Source: Dryococelus australis (taxonomy: Eukaryota; Arthropoda; Insecta; Phasmatodea; Phasmatidae). Taken from it: a stretch of DNA of 64,000 bases. Location of the stretch: assembly GCA_029891345.1 (NCBI GenBank), contig CM056993.1, forward strand, positions 106,817,300-106,881,299. Reading direction: 5' to 3'. Both the position numbers and the translations under genes were made by a program. Shown here one piece after another: positions 23,886 to 33,494 of the stretch (positions are counted from its first letter, which is position 1; the number at the start of each line of letters is the position of its first letter). The notes below the pieces were generated by a model. That model did not search any database and had not been told where the DNA came from. It was given only the letters and a program-made list of their open reading frames with translations.

Positions 23886-25697
23886 CTACCCGCAATAACC
23901 GTGATATGCTCTGACCTTGAAATTAATGCCGTACAGCAGTTGGCCATAAAGTTCAAGAAACTGTTTCAAATGGTGGCCACCTTCACGGATGCACAATCGA
24001 CAACGACTGAGCATGCTGTCTTCAGTCGCCGTTATGACGTTTTGAGGGGCCTGAACGTGAGAGGCAGCGGCATGGATGCACGCGGTGAGGCTCATAAATG
24101 AATCCACGGGATTCTCGTACACTAGCCACTTCATGTAGCCACAGAGATAAAAGTCCATCTTGGTGAGATCAGCGGAACGTGGTACTGGCCCGCCCCGTCC
24201 AATCCGAAGATGTCCAAATGTGTCAGTGAGAAACTCGCACACTGCCTACATAATAAATTACGTTTAAGATCAAATTAATTTTTATGTAGTATTTCATAAC
24301 TGTCCTTGAGTAAATAGAAGTTAGTCTATACAAAAAGATATTTATGACTGTGGTTAACAGTATTATGGAACAAGCTTTCATTTAACTGTTTCAGCTAAAT
24401 GTTTTTTTTTTTCAACCATTCTTCATATATCAGGCCTCTTTCTTGTTGCTGACTTGGCTTTTTGTTGGGCTGTTGTTGTGTAGATGGGGTCCTTTATATC
24501 CTCCTTGACGAACCTCTTCGAAAACTGGGGGTTTACTAGTTCCTCAAGCAGACGTTCCTTGTAGAACCTGTAGGTAACGAAAAACATAAAATATTCTCTT
24601 ATGTGTATTACATATGTGTAAAAATTAACTGTAAATATATTGTAATTACGTATAAAGTAATTGTAAATAATTATCCTTGTACGTGTTTTTTATGGTACAT
24701 GTTAATAACCGTCAGACACTAGTCGAACGAAGCTAGCGATAAGAACATATATGTGTGTCATTACGTGTGCGTGTGTGCGCGCGCGCTTGTGTTAATTGAA
24801 ATCACTCGTTAAGAGGAAAACTCACCCAGAATGCAATTTAGAAGTTGGAAATTTTCCGAAATATGGAAATATTATCTCATATTACCCATCCACCAGTTCG
24901 GAAATGGTGTGTCTGCGCATGTCAAACACGATTGCTGTAATGGGGTGGTGCTCCATCTTGTTGGAGAAGAACCCAACTCTTTTCCGCTTCAATGTCACCC
25001 AAATGCGGAAACAGAAACAGTTCTAACATATCACAGTAGACATCGCCAGTAATTGATATTTCGGTAAAGATAAAAGGCCCCACAACACGGTCTTACATCA
25101 AACCGCACCAAACGATAACCTTCGGCGAGTGGCGCTGATGCTCAATAAATGTGCGTGGTGGCTCTCTCTCTCTCTCCCCCCCCCCTCCTCAAAGGCGGCA
25201 TTTATGACGATTCACAGCCCCACTCGTATGGAATCTCTCATCATCAGTAAGAATTACATGTTTCATGAAGTCTTTCGCAATCTTGTTCAGCATGCAGACA
25301 GCGGAACACGACTCTTGCTTGTTTGTCCGTAGGTTTCACTTCATGCAAGAGTTGTAACTTATAGGCGTACAAGCGAAGCCTTTTGCATACCGTTTTGTGC
25401 ACTGTCAACTTCGGAATCCCTAACTGCAAACTGCGCCGTGCTAATGACGTTTTTGGTCCACGTGTACAGGATGCTCGAATTCTTTCCACGTTTACGTCAG
25501 ACGTAAGCGGTCTCCCGGGTCGCTTCCCTTGTAACACACCTGCCCGTTTCCTTGAATTGCTTTAACCACTGGTGAATAGTCTTGTACGTAGGCGCGTTAC
25601 CTCCATTCTCACGTCGATAGTTGCGTTGCGCTGTAACAACGGATTTCGCTTCAATTAACAAAATCACGCACTGAGCCTTCTGCTTCGGCGTAGCCAT
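23886..25697 (-). pseudogene. DUF4817/mariner-type transposase, interrupted
   Basis: Cut-and-paste DDE transposase in pieces. The N-terminal DNA-binding part starts at the ATG at 25697 (MATPKQKAQCVILLIEAKSV), followed by a helix-turn-helix linker at 25244-25537. The three acidic catalytic sites can be seen: TDDERFHTSG near 25230-25250, QQDGAPPHY at 24937-24963, and ADLTKMDFYLCGY near 24150. The end has RLCIREGGHHLKQFL. A 683-bp insertion splits the catalytic core, several stops and frame changes lie between the pieces, and MITE-A5 abuts the start codon. It is inactive. The domain order is that of a complete transposase of about 340 residues. Confidence 0.75.
24243..24925 (-). other. 683-bp insertion carrying an exon-like piece
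   Basis: Lies inside the transposase, flanked by ACAC at 24239-24242 and 24926-24929. On the minus strand a pyrimidine-rich stretch ending TTACCTACAG leads into a frame (24567 to stop at 24423) reading FYKERLLEELVNPQFSKRFV and continuing for 28 more codons. That is the look of a terminal coding exon. I do not recognise it. The insert has no terminal inverted repeats that I can see. Confidence 0.45.
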
Positions 25698-25699
25698 TG

Positions 25700-26128
25700 T
25701 ACAAGCTGTTCACGGTAAAATGAGCATTTTTGAGAGCCCTGCGTAAGATCTACTTGTACGTACGTTATGTATTCTTCCGCCTTATGTAAAATTAACATTG
25801 CCATGGGTTTCATCACTTTATTCATGCGTTAGTTGAATGAAAATGTGAAATTGTTAAAAAAGTAAATACTTTACAAATCTACTAATTTTTACACATAGAT
25901 GCATTAAAAAAAAAAAAACAGAAAGCGAAGAAATAATTTTAAGTTATTACATATGGTTACCAAAATATTTTATTAGATGTTAAGATATGGAACTACTCTC
26001 CATCCATCGTTACCAACTTTATTGGGTAAATGAGACTAAGTGCACCCATTAAAATATATAAAAGCAGGGGCAGAGACTTTTTTCTAAGGTTCATTTCTAA
26101 AGTGCCCACTTTATCGCGAACAGCTTTT
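25700..26128 (+). mobile_element. MITE-A copy 5
   Basis: Full-length: CAAGCTGTTCACGGTAAAAT to TTTATCGCGAACAGCTTT. Its left end is three bases from the transposase ATG at 25695-25697, so it split the 5' leader from the coding region. Confidence 0.9.
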
Positions 26129-26129
26129 A

Positions 26130-27395
26130 CCTGCCATCACTCGACTGAAACGCGACCTGCGGCAAGGTCAGGCCGCGCAAGCATGCCAACCTCTGATGCA
26201 CACATTCCACTACACACTAAACAAAATTTGAAACTGCCGTACGTACGCTCCATGTGAAGGAACTCGTCTATCTCACTTACTACATTTACTGTAACCATTT
26301 CAAACCCCGGAGTTCTTTTATAAACATCCTATATTATTTGTTATAAAATGTATATATAGACGGAAGGACCTGCGAAATATTCCAAACAACTATTAACTCG
26401 CCTTCTTATTTACAAAAAAATTGCATGTAACCTGAGCCCTCTGCTAATTTGACACTATACAAATTAGCTAGCGGAAGAAGCATTAATAAAGAAATCTATA
26501 GCAAAAAAAATTAAGGTGTTTGCGGTATGCCAAATTCTGCCGCTGCTTCTCTTTGCATACCTTCTTAGATTAGTTTGTTGTCAGAACCATAAATGAGAAA
26601 CCCAACCGTCCCAGGACGAGTGGTGCGTTAATTTCAACGGGTGGTAGTGGCATTCCTGTACTATTATCTCCGGTGTCTCAAGAAAGTAATATTCTCCAGC
26701 GAACATATTTACATCTTCCGACGAGAGAGTGAACGGGGTTTCATTCTAGTCAAGGCCACCGCTCCTCCAATTGCATACAGGAACCGGTTTTCAATTTACA
26801 ACCCGAGTCATTCAGCAGCCGCGGTAGCTGGGATGGGTTTTACAGCTGGTGTAACCATCGTGTTGGAGGCCTAAATTTCCCGCGTTCACGTAACGGGCAT
26901 ACATTCGCCTCCACTTGAGCGTGTCCCTTTTGTGGCTGGTTCAAAACGCAGTCCTGCTCCATCGGCGAAGTGCTGCCATGTGCTTGATCCATAGACTAAA
27001 GATGAGGTAGGCCGCTTATTCGTCTTCTGCGCATGTACCCAAAGTTGACCTACTCCAGTCCTACACAACTGTCAAAGTCACATAATCAACGTGTTTGTTT
27101 ATATGTTAGTATTTAAATGACAAGCACTATTATTTATATTAATAAAATACTTGTACCAGTTTGAATGCAATTAAAAAGCATTACAAATTGATTAGAGGAA
27201 GTATAAAAACATCTCAAAAGCACTTGTTTACTAACCAGTACTCTAACCTCAAACCCAATCCACGCCATATTTACTAGACGTGTTGGCAGAAAAGCAGTTC
27301 ATTGTTGGGACACGGAGATTGGTAGTGCGCAGCCAGCGAGATCGCTCTACCTTATCTGTATTCTATGGTTTGATCACGCAAGAACGTCCTGGCCT
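26130..27395. other. Unassigned; probably begins with the mariner 5' flank
   Basis: The first few hundred bases should include the displaced 5' leader and terminal repeat of the mariner-type element, but I could not define its end. The remainder has no supported feature. Confidence 0.3.
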
Positions 27396-27398
27396 ACA

Positions 27399-27804
27399 CA
27401 GGGTTGCCATCGGTCTGGAAAACCGGGAAATGTGAGGGGATTTGAAAACTGTCAGAGAAATGTCAAGCAATTTCAAACAAGTTAGCTAAATGTCAGGGAA
27501 ATCCGTGATATGCATGGTATATTTGGAAGTTCTGTCATAAATTGTGCACCGCTATCAGAATCATATATAATTGTTTTTAATGATTGTCGACTAAATACGT
27601 AGGCATTTTTCGTTGCAATCTATGGAGTAAGGAATTTTGTAAATTCAGAGACGTATTTTGGTGCAAAAGTGTGTTATAATGCAAAGGCACCAAACTTTAA
27701 AGAATAAAAAAACGTTAGAAAAAGTCAGGGAAGAATTAATATTTTTTGTCTAAAAATCAGGGAAATGCCAGGGAATTTTCTAATGGAAAAGGGTGGCAAC
27801 CCTG
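27399..27804. mobile_element. MITE-F, hAT-type
   Basis: 406-bp element with ends CAGGGTTGCCA and TGGCAACCCTG, flanked by CTACA at 27394-27398 and 27805-27809. CAGGG ends are typical of hAT elements. Five bases is short for hAT in general but fits the groups with 5-bp duplications. Non-coding. Confidence 0.8.
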
Positions 27805-27814
27805 CTACAAGAAT

Positions 27815-28730
27815 TATTTGGAAATTTCGAACTGTCAAAACAACAACAGTATATTCGTATCAAAAAGATTGAACTACGACTTAAATCATGAAGTATGTAC
27901 AGACGCACTGAACTATTTTTACTCCCAAATTATTTACTTAGCAGTACGAGAACGAAACTGTTTGAAAGGAAACCCCGAGTCAGTGACGAATCGTAGCCAC
28001 AGTGTGTACAATTCTGTGGATTTCCATTTCGAAGCAAGATCCATCGTGCACAAACAAAAACATATATTTAAAATTTGTGAAATCCAAAAGCAATTCAGTA
28101 AACTTTTCTCTTAGCGGGCAAAATTGAAGTACGCTTTCAAAGTAAACATACATAAAAATTACAATTTCTGTGTTTCCCCGCCTTATTTATATTATCAGCA
28201 ATAAATATAAATATTCTGTAATCAGGCTAATCTAGTCAGTAAAATACAACCAGTTTTTGTGTCAAAATTCGAGTTTAGGCAACGAGCCACGAACAGTTTC
28301 TTAGAAATTTACCACTGTCATGTTAGTGTAAATTATACATTTCAAATAGGATGTGTGAGTTCATTAAAGGGTTTCATTATGCTTTCATGAAAACTCTGTA
28401 ATGATTATTAAGTATTTAGTACATTCATGGATCATAGAAGATTATTTTCGCGTCAATTTTCGTTAATATGGAGGACTTAAAAATTATAAGGTTATGTGGA
28501 AGGCAATTAGTATTATTTTTGAGATTTTGAAAGACTTGACACTGCAATGGCCAAAGTCAGATTCTGGGTATCTCAGTTATAAGACGAAGCATTTCCTTCA
28601 GCTTCTTGGGGTTATCTCTCGCATACGGGATCTCGAGACTAATATGCATGGGCTTTCGAGCCCCCTTACTACACATACCCGGGCACAGACTATGTACGCA
28701 CACAGGAGTGAAATAGAATAAATGGTAGTC
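27815..28730. other. AT-rich intergenic DNA
   Basis: No feature supported. Confidence 0.4.
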
Positions 28731-28774
28731 ATTTCGATGTCTTCATACATACCATTCGCTGCTTTGCTAAGTAC

Positions 28775-29146
28775 ATGAAATCTTGCGTCTGCCTGGAATG
28801 TATCGTCGTAGAGCGAAAGGTTTCAAAATGTCTTGGGCGGAGCCCAGCAAGTTCTGCTCTAATGGAAGTCTCTATGCTCCAGACAACTACTTGGCTTATT
28901 TCACTGGGTTGCGTCCTTCCTTCTCGCCGGCTGCTCAACTGCTTGAATCATAGGCCAGCCACATTGGCACCGGTACCCGATGTTGGGAAAGTCGCATTTC
29001 AAGATCTGGAAGAACAGTACTATGATGTAATTCTTTTTGAGGAATATTTGCATGAGTATCATTGTGGAAGTTTTATTAAGAGACTATGCGAAGGAATGTC
29101 CATTCGTTTACCAGTAAAAGGCGGCTTGGGAAATGTCCTTGCTTGA
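28775..29146 (+). other. Unassigned 123-codon open frame
   Basis: The last third (FQDLEEQYYDVILFEEYLHE) is protein-like. The first part overlaps an equally open minus-strand frame. No domain, splice site or repeat was recognised. Listed only because it is longer than most chance frames here; it ends just before MITE-A6. Confidence 0.15.
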
Positions 29147-29171
29147 AAAAAAAACCATATGGTTTATATCT

Positions 29172-29602
29172 AAAGCCTGTTCACGATAAAGTGAGCACTT
29201 TATAAATGATCCTTAGAAAAAGCCACTGCCCCTGCATGCTCGTATTTTAACAGACGCACTTAGTGACATTCGCCCAGGAAAGTTGGTAACGATGGGATGG
29301 AAAGTAGTTCCATATCTTTAACGTAGAATATAATATTTAGGTAACCATTTACGATAATATATATAATTTCCTTCGCTTTCTGTTTTTTTTTTTTTTTAAC
29401 CCAAAAAAATGTAGAAATGAGCAGATTTGAAAAGTATTTACTTTCTTAATAATTTCATAGTTTCATTTGAATGACGCACGAATAAAATGATGAGGCCCAC
29501 GGCAATGTTCATTTTGCATAAGGTGGAAGAATACACAACGTGTATACAAGTATATCTTAAGCAGGGCTTTCAAAAGTGCTCATTTTACCGTTAACAGACT
29601 AT
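29172..29602 (-). mobile_element. MITE-A copy 6
   Basis: Reverse full-length copy: AAGCCTGTTCACGATAAAGT at the left and TTTTACCGTTAACAGACTA at the right. Confidence 0.9.
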
Positions 29603-30315
29603 AATGACCCTCCCGTAAACAAAGATTGACTTCTGAATCGTGTCACTGTTGTAGAAGCCCATCGCGCCTTTTGGGAATGCAAAAGAAGGCCCACTGTTAA
29701 AAGAGAGAAATTTTATGAACCTGAAGTAATTAGTGTTTCTCCGTCGATCCACTATCTTGTCGCTCATCCTCTTTAGTCTAATTGTCACTTGACCAGGAGG
29801 GAATAGCTAAATATTCGATGATGCACAGGATCACGCAAGATCCCGGTTACCTGCGTGCTGGGATGGTCTTGACCATCCTCAGGTAAAGGTAGGCCTATCC
29901 CTCTCTTGGACTCTCGGACCAGCCGCATCTCTATATGGCACCTTGTGAGAGACGACACTGAACCGTGACGTTTCAAGACCGTCATCAGATCTTGTATCAG
30001 TGAGAACGTGCTCTCATAGTTGTGAAAAGGACGCGTCGCATCTAAGCTCATGTGCAAAAATGTAGAATAATGTTAATGCACCTCTACCAATGTGAGGAGC
30101 GACAACCAGTAATAGTTAAGTTCGATAGCACATCCGAAGATATGTATTACAGATTTTTGCCAATGACAGAAACAGAACACATTACATTCGACACCGCCAG
30201 TGCCATCGAGGTTGTGTAAAGCGGAGTAAAGAGTCAAATGGGTTCCTATATTGACAACAAGATTGTCGATCAGTTTTTAGGCTCTGGAGTCCTCAAACCA
30301 GTGTGAAAGTTACCA

Positions 30316-30731
30316 TAAGCTCATGAGCACTTTTGAAAGCCCTGCTTAAGTTCTCCTTGTACGCACGTTGTGTATTATTCCACCTTATGTAAAATTAACA
30401 TTGCCATGGGCCTCATCACTTTGTTCATACGTCGGCAATGTGAAACTGTTAAATTATTTGAAAAGTAAATTATTTACAAAGCCTGCCAATTTTACACTTA
30501 GATGCATAAAAAAAAAAACAGAAAGTAAAAGAAATAAATTTAAGTTATCACAAATGATTACCCAACACCTTTTATCCGACGTTAAGATATGGAACTACTT
30601 TCCATCCATCGTTACCAACATCATTGGGCGTATGTCCCTCAGTGCGCCCGTTATAATATATGCATAGTCACTACCCCAGTGACTTTTTCGAAGGTTGATT
30701 TCAAAAGTGCTCAGTTTATCGTGAACAGCCA
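30316..30731 (+). mobile_element. MITE-A copy 7, left end degraded
   Basis: Body intact from GAGCACTTTTGAAAGCCCTG to TTTATCGTGAACAGCC. The first dozen terminal bases are not recognisable. Confidence 0.85.
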
Positions 30732-31387
30732 TTATCAATGTTATGGAGACAGAGCAGCAGCTTGACGAGCCCACTAAAGCCCCTGTCACAATGTCAAATT
30801 TTTCCTTCAAACTCCTTCCAGTAAGTTGAAAGGTTGTGACGTCATCGAAACGTCTTTATCGCCTCCATGTTTGTCTGAGAATGTTGGGTGGCTCTAGTTT
30901 CCGTCAAACATTTTAACAACAATATTCAAGTGTCTACCAGAGTTATCCATGTAACCATAAATACATGACTCACCGAACTGGGAGTTAGCCTCACAAAATA
31001 GAAACAATTTAATAACTCCGAAACTATCGCTTACCTTACATGGGGAAGTTTCTGATAGGCCTCAAGGTCCTCTACTACCCTGCTTCGGATTGACTATTGC
31101 CTGGGATATTCTGTATAAGGTAAAAACGAAAACACTCTCAGTTATGTTATAGTCTTATCATTTATATATGGTGGCCAGTGTATAAATAGTTTGCATAATA
31201 TAAACCACCTATTGGCCTATTAGTATATTCTGGCGATGAAGGTGAAAATGGATACAAATATACGGATTTCGCAACGCCGATATGTTTCAGGTCGGAGGTA
31301 TTGGTGACTGCTGATACATAAATCGGGTCAGCCCTAAATATTAACATTTTACATGTAAACCTTAAAATTAAATACTTTCTGTTTCAG

Positions 31388-31540
31388 TTTCCACAAACAG
31401 AATATGAATGGAAGAATATTGCGCACGACTTCGAGGCAATTGGATGGGTTCTAATTTTTTTTTATGTTCGATGCGCAATTGATGGGAAACACATCACTAT
31501 TGTTGTTCCAAGTGGAAGCGGGTCGGTGTTTTACAAATGG
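31388..31540 (+). pseudogene. Harbinger transposase, catalytic exon block
   Basis: Directly after TTTCTGTTTCAG, a good splice acceptor, the frame reads FPQTEYEWKNIAHDFEAIG, then CAIDGKHITI and SGSVFYK. This is the ALP1/HARBI1-like DDE_Tnp_4 core. The Asp of AIDGKH is the first catalytic residue, followed by the SGS-FYN-type motif, where Asn is Lys here. The frame then leaves the family pattern near 31541, where a LINE tail begins, so the remaining catalytic residues are missing. The matching N-terminal block lies at 32229-32840 on the other strand. Confidence 0.7.
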
Positions 31541-31554
31541 GCACTTTACCTTTA

Positions 31555-32028
31555 CCACGCAGTCTGATTTGTGAAGCTATACCTGATCACTATCAACAAC
31601 AATTCGACCAACACCGTGCATCAGCTGCAAGTCCAACGTCTCCCCATCCAGGTAGTCCCAATCCATGTTCGAGTTCTGCAGGTCTATCTGCACCATTACG
31701 CGACCAACGTTAGAAACACCAACAACAATATCAGCAAGAGCATAATTTGGTCTAACACATTCCAATTCATCATCAGTGTTTTATGGACTAGTTTAAACTT
31801 AATAATCGCCACTTAAATTTATACATTTTTCAGTACTTAAATATGCATGTCCCTATTTAGTATAATTACCTGTTCCGTTAATGTCTAGTAACAACTTTTG
31901 ATCTTCTGCAGTGTTTGTTAATTTGTAAGAACTATTTTTTTCTAAACTGTAATAAGCAAGTGTAAATTGTAAAATGGTTCAATATAAGAGAAGGCGGATA
32001 TGCCTTAACTGCGACAAATAAAGACGAT

Positions 32029-32071
<43 letters not shown>

Positions 32072-32072
32072 C
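31555..32072 (+). mobile_element. 5'-truncated LINE, 3' UTR and (ATT)n tail
   Basis: An open stretch rich in Pro/Ser ends at a stop near 31720. A 3' UTR with AGAGAAGGCGGATATGCCTT and CAAATAAAGACG follows, then (ATT)n at 32033-32071. This tail organisation is usual for CR1/Jockey-like LINEs. The start is uncertain; it adjoins the Harbinger block. Confidence 0.55.
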
Positions 32073-32228
32073 AAGAACCACCCAACTATGGTTTATAGCA
32101 ACGTGAAGATACAGCTGCTACATTGTTCTTAACCTTTCCAGGGCCTGCATGATTTGACATTTTGTATTTAGTGACGTCAATCTTGTAGTAATATGCAATA
32201 CTGTAGCACTGTAATATTAAGATGTGCA

Positions 32229-32840
32229 TTAAATATATTGTCTTATCTTCAAATAATCCTTGTGTAGGACTTTGTATGTTGTCTCATACTTTTCCGGGAT
32301 GATGTATCCCAGGGCCTGTGGCGATATTTCAGCCGAATACTTCAGATCGTCGTAGTTCCTCCCAGTTGCCAGATGCCTCAGAGTCTCAGTCAGTCTCTCG
32401 TGCGGCGAAATGGCTACTCTCATGGCAGTATCGTTTTTCTTAATTACTGGTGTAACCAACGCTAACAGATTTTAATAGGTTTCTTCATCCATCCTCAAAT
32501 AGTTGTACCAATCCTTGGGGACTACCTTCAAGTCTGACAGCAGGTTTATATGGGAAAACGCCTCTCGTTTTTGTAACCACTCTTTACACCATACGCATCT
32601 GTTCACATCCTTTCCCATGCTTTTTGCAATGTCTTTGTCACAAGTAAACACCCGATAACACCCAACACATCGTCTGATGAAGCCATTGTCAACTGAAAGT
32701 TTCATATGTAGAGTTTTAGAATGGTTTTTTAAGGAATCTATTAACTGAATTATTATTATTATTATTATTACTAGTCTACCTTTAGGGTGATATATTTTTG
32801 ATATCTCGATTTGTGAATAATACCGTACCATTCTTAACAT
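32229..32840 (-). pseudogene. Harbinger transposase, N-terminal block
   Basis: Minus-strand frame with KEWLQKREAFSHINLLSDLK, DWYNYLRMDEETY, an in-frame TAA at 32472-32474, then NLLALVTPVIKKNDTAMR, ERLTETLRHLATGRNYDDLK and ISPQALGYIIPEKY. This is the N-terminal helical region of ALP1-like Harbinger transposases, which precedes the nuclease core. It stops after KDYLK where the family often has an exon boundary; the expected donor reads ATAAGA here. The element is broken by at least the internal stop. Confidence 0.75.
32741..32770. repeat. (ATT)n microsatellite
   Basis: Short simple repeat that interrupts the 5' part of the Harbinger N-terminal frame and yields a poly-Ile stretch in translation. 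Confidence 0.7.
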
Positions 32841-33039
32841 TGTATAGTGATACCAGTTAATTAATTTACATGCAATTTTTGAAATATTTATAGTTAGATT
32901 AGTATTATGGATGGTTATATTAGCGTATAGTGCATTACATTAACAGTTAGTCATGACAGCTAGATATATCGAATTCTGAAATTTTCTTTTTCTTTACTTT
33001 AATTATTGCTTAGGATGCATGTTGTGTACAATGGGTTCA

Positions 33040-33105
33040 TTGGTAGAGAAGGCAAATTATACCTTGAACGAGCCCGCAAAAACAAGGCGAAATAAATAAA
33101 TAATG
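33040..33105 (+). mobile_element. LINE 3' tail
   Basis: GGTAGAGAAGGCAAATTATA, then GCCCGCAAAAACAAGGCGAA, ends in (AAAT)n directly against a MITE-A end. Looks like the tail of a truncated LINE inserted into a MITE-A copy or its parent. Confidence 0.4.
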
Positions 33106-33221
33106 TGACCAGACCCAAGACAATGTTAATCATACATATGGCGGAAGTATACGGAATGTGCATACAAGAATATCTTTATCAGAGCTTTCAGAAGTGTTCA
33201 CTTGAGAGCGAACAGCCTTTA
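33106..33221 (-). mobile_element. MITE-A copy 8, terminal 115 bp only
   Basis: Matches the 5' part of MITE-A in reverse, ending GTTCACTTGAGAGCGAACAG followed by CCTT. Similarity stops at the (AAAT)n tail to its left. It may be a truncated MITE or the end of the Harbinger element whose N-terminal frame starts at 32840. Confidence 0.7.
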
Positions 33222-33224
33222 GAC

Positions 33225-33434
33225 GAAGTGAAGGAGAAAGCCGGCTGTGCCCTCGGCCTGGCTGTGACTCACTGTGTCTAGGGCGCGCCCACCCTCTCGC
33301 CCACAGACACAGCGTGTGTTGCCACAGAACCGCTGGCTGCCCTCGTGGTAGGACACGGAGCTGGCTGGCAGACGGGCAGTCCCACGCGTCTGCTGCCTGG
33401 CGCCGACTTTCATTACCTTTCCTTTAGTCACGCC
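33225..33434 (+). promoter_or_regulatory. GC-rich block upstream of an exon-like start
   Basis: About 200 bp of CpG-containing, GC-rich sequence between MITE-A8 and the ATG at 33435. It could be a promoter or 5' UTR. No TATA element was found. Confidence 0.3.
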
Positions 33435-33483
33435 ATGTCTCCCCGCGGCAGCCCCGCCTTGCACTGCGCCATCTCAGAGACAG
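33435..33483 (+). CDS. Possible first coding exon
   Basis: ATG in fair context opens MSPRGSPALHCAISET and reaches a perfect donor, GAGACAG followed by GTAAGC. The LINE begins within about 15 bp after the donor, so it would lie in the first intron. No later exon was identified, and the exon itself is only 49 bp. The GC-rich 5' flank supports a gene start. Chance cannot be excluded. Confidence 0.35.
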
Positions 33484-33494
33484 GTAAGCACTAT

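Noticed and set aside
29785-30057. 90-codon minus-strand frame
   Set aside because: No motif recognised, no supporting splice sites, and other frames in the region are also open.
30595-30810. Minus-strand frames reading AVHDKVSTFE-type peptides at several loci
   Set aside because: They are translations of the MITE-A right end and recur with each copy.
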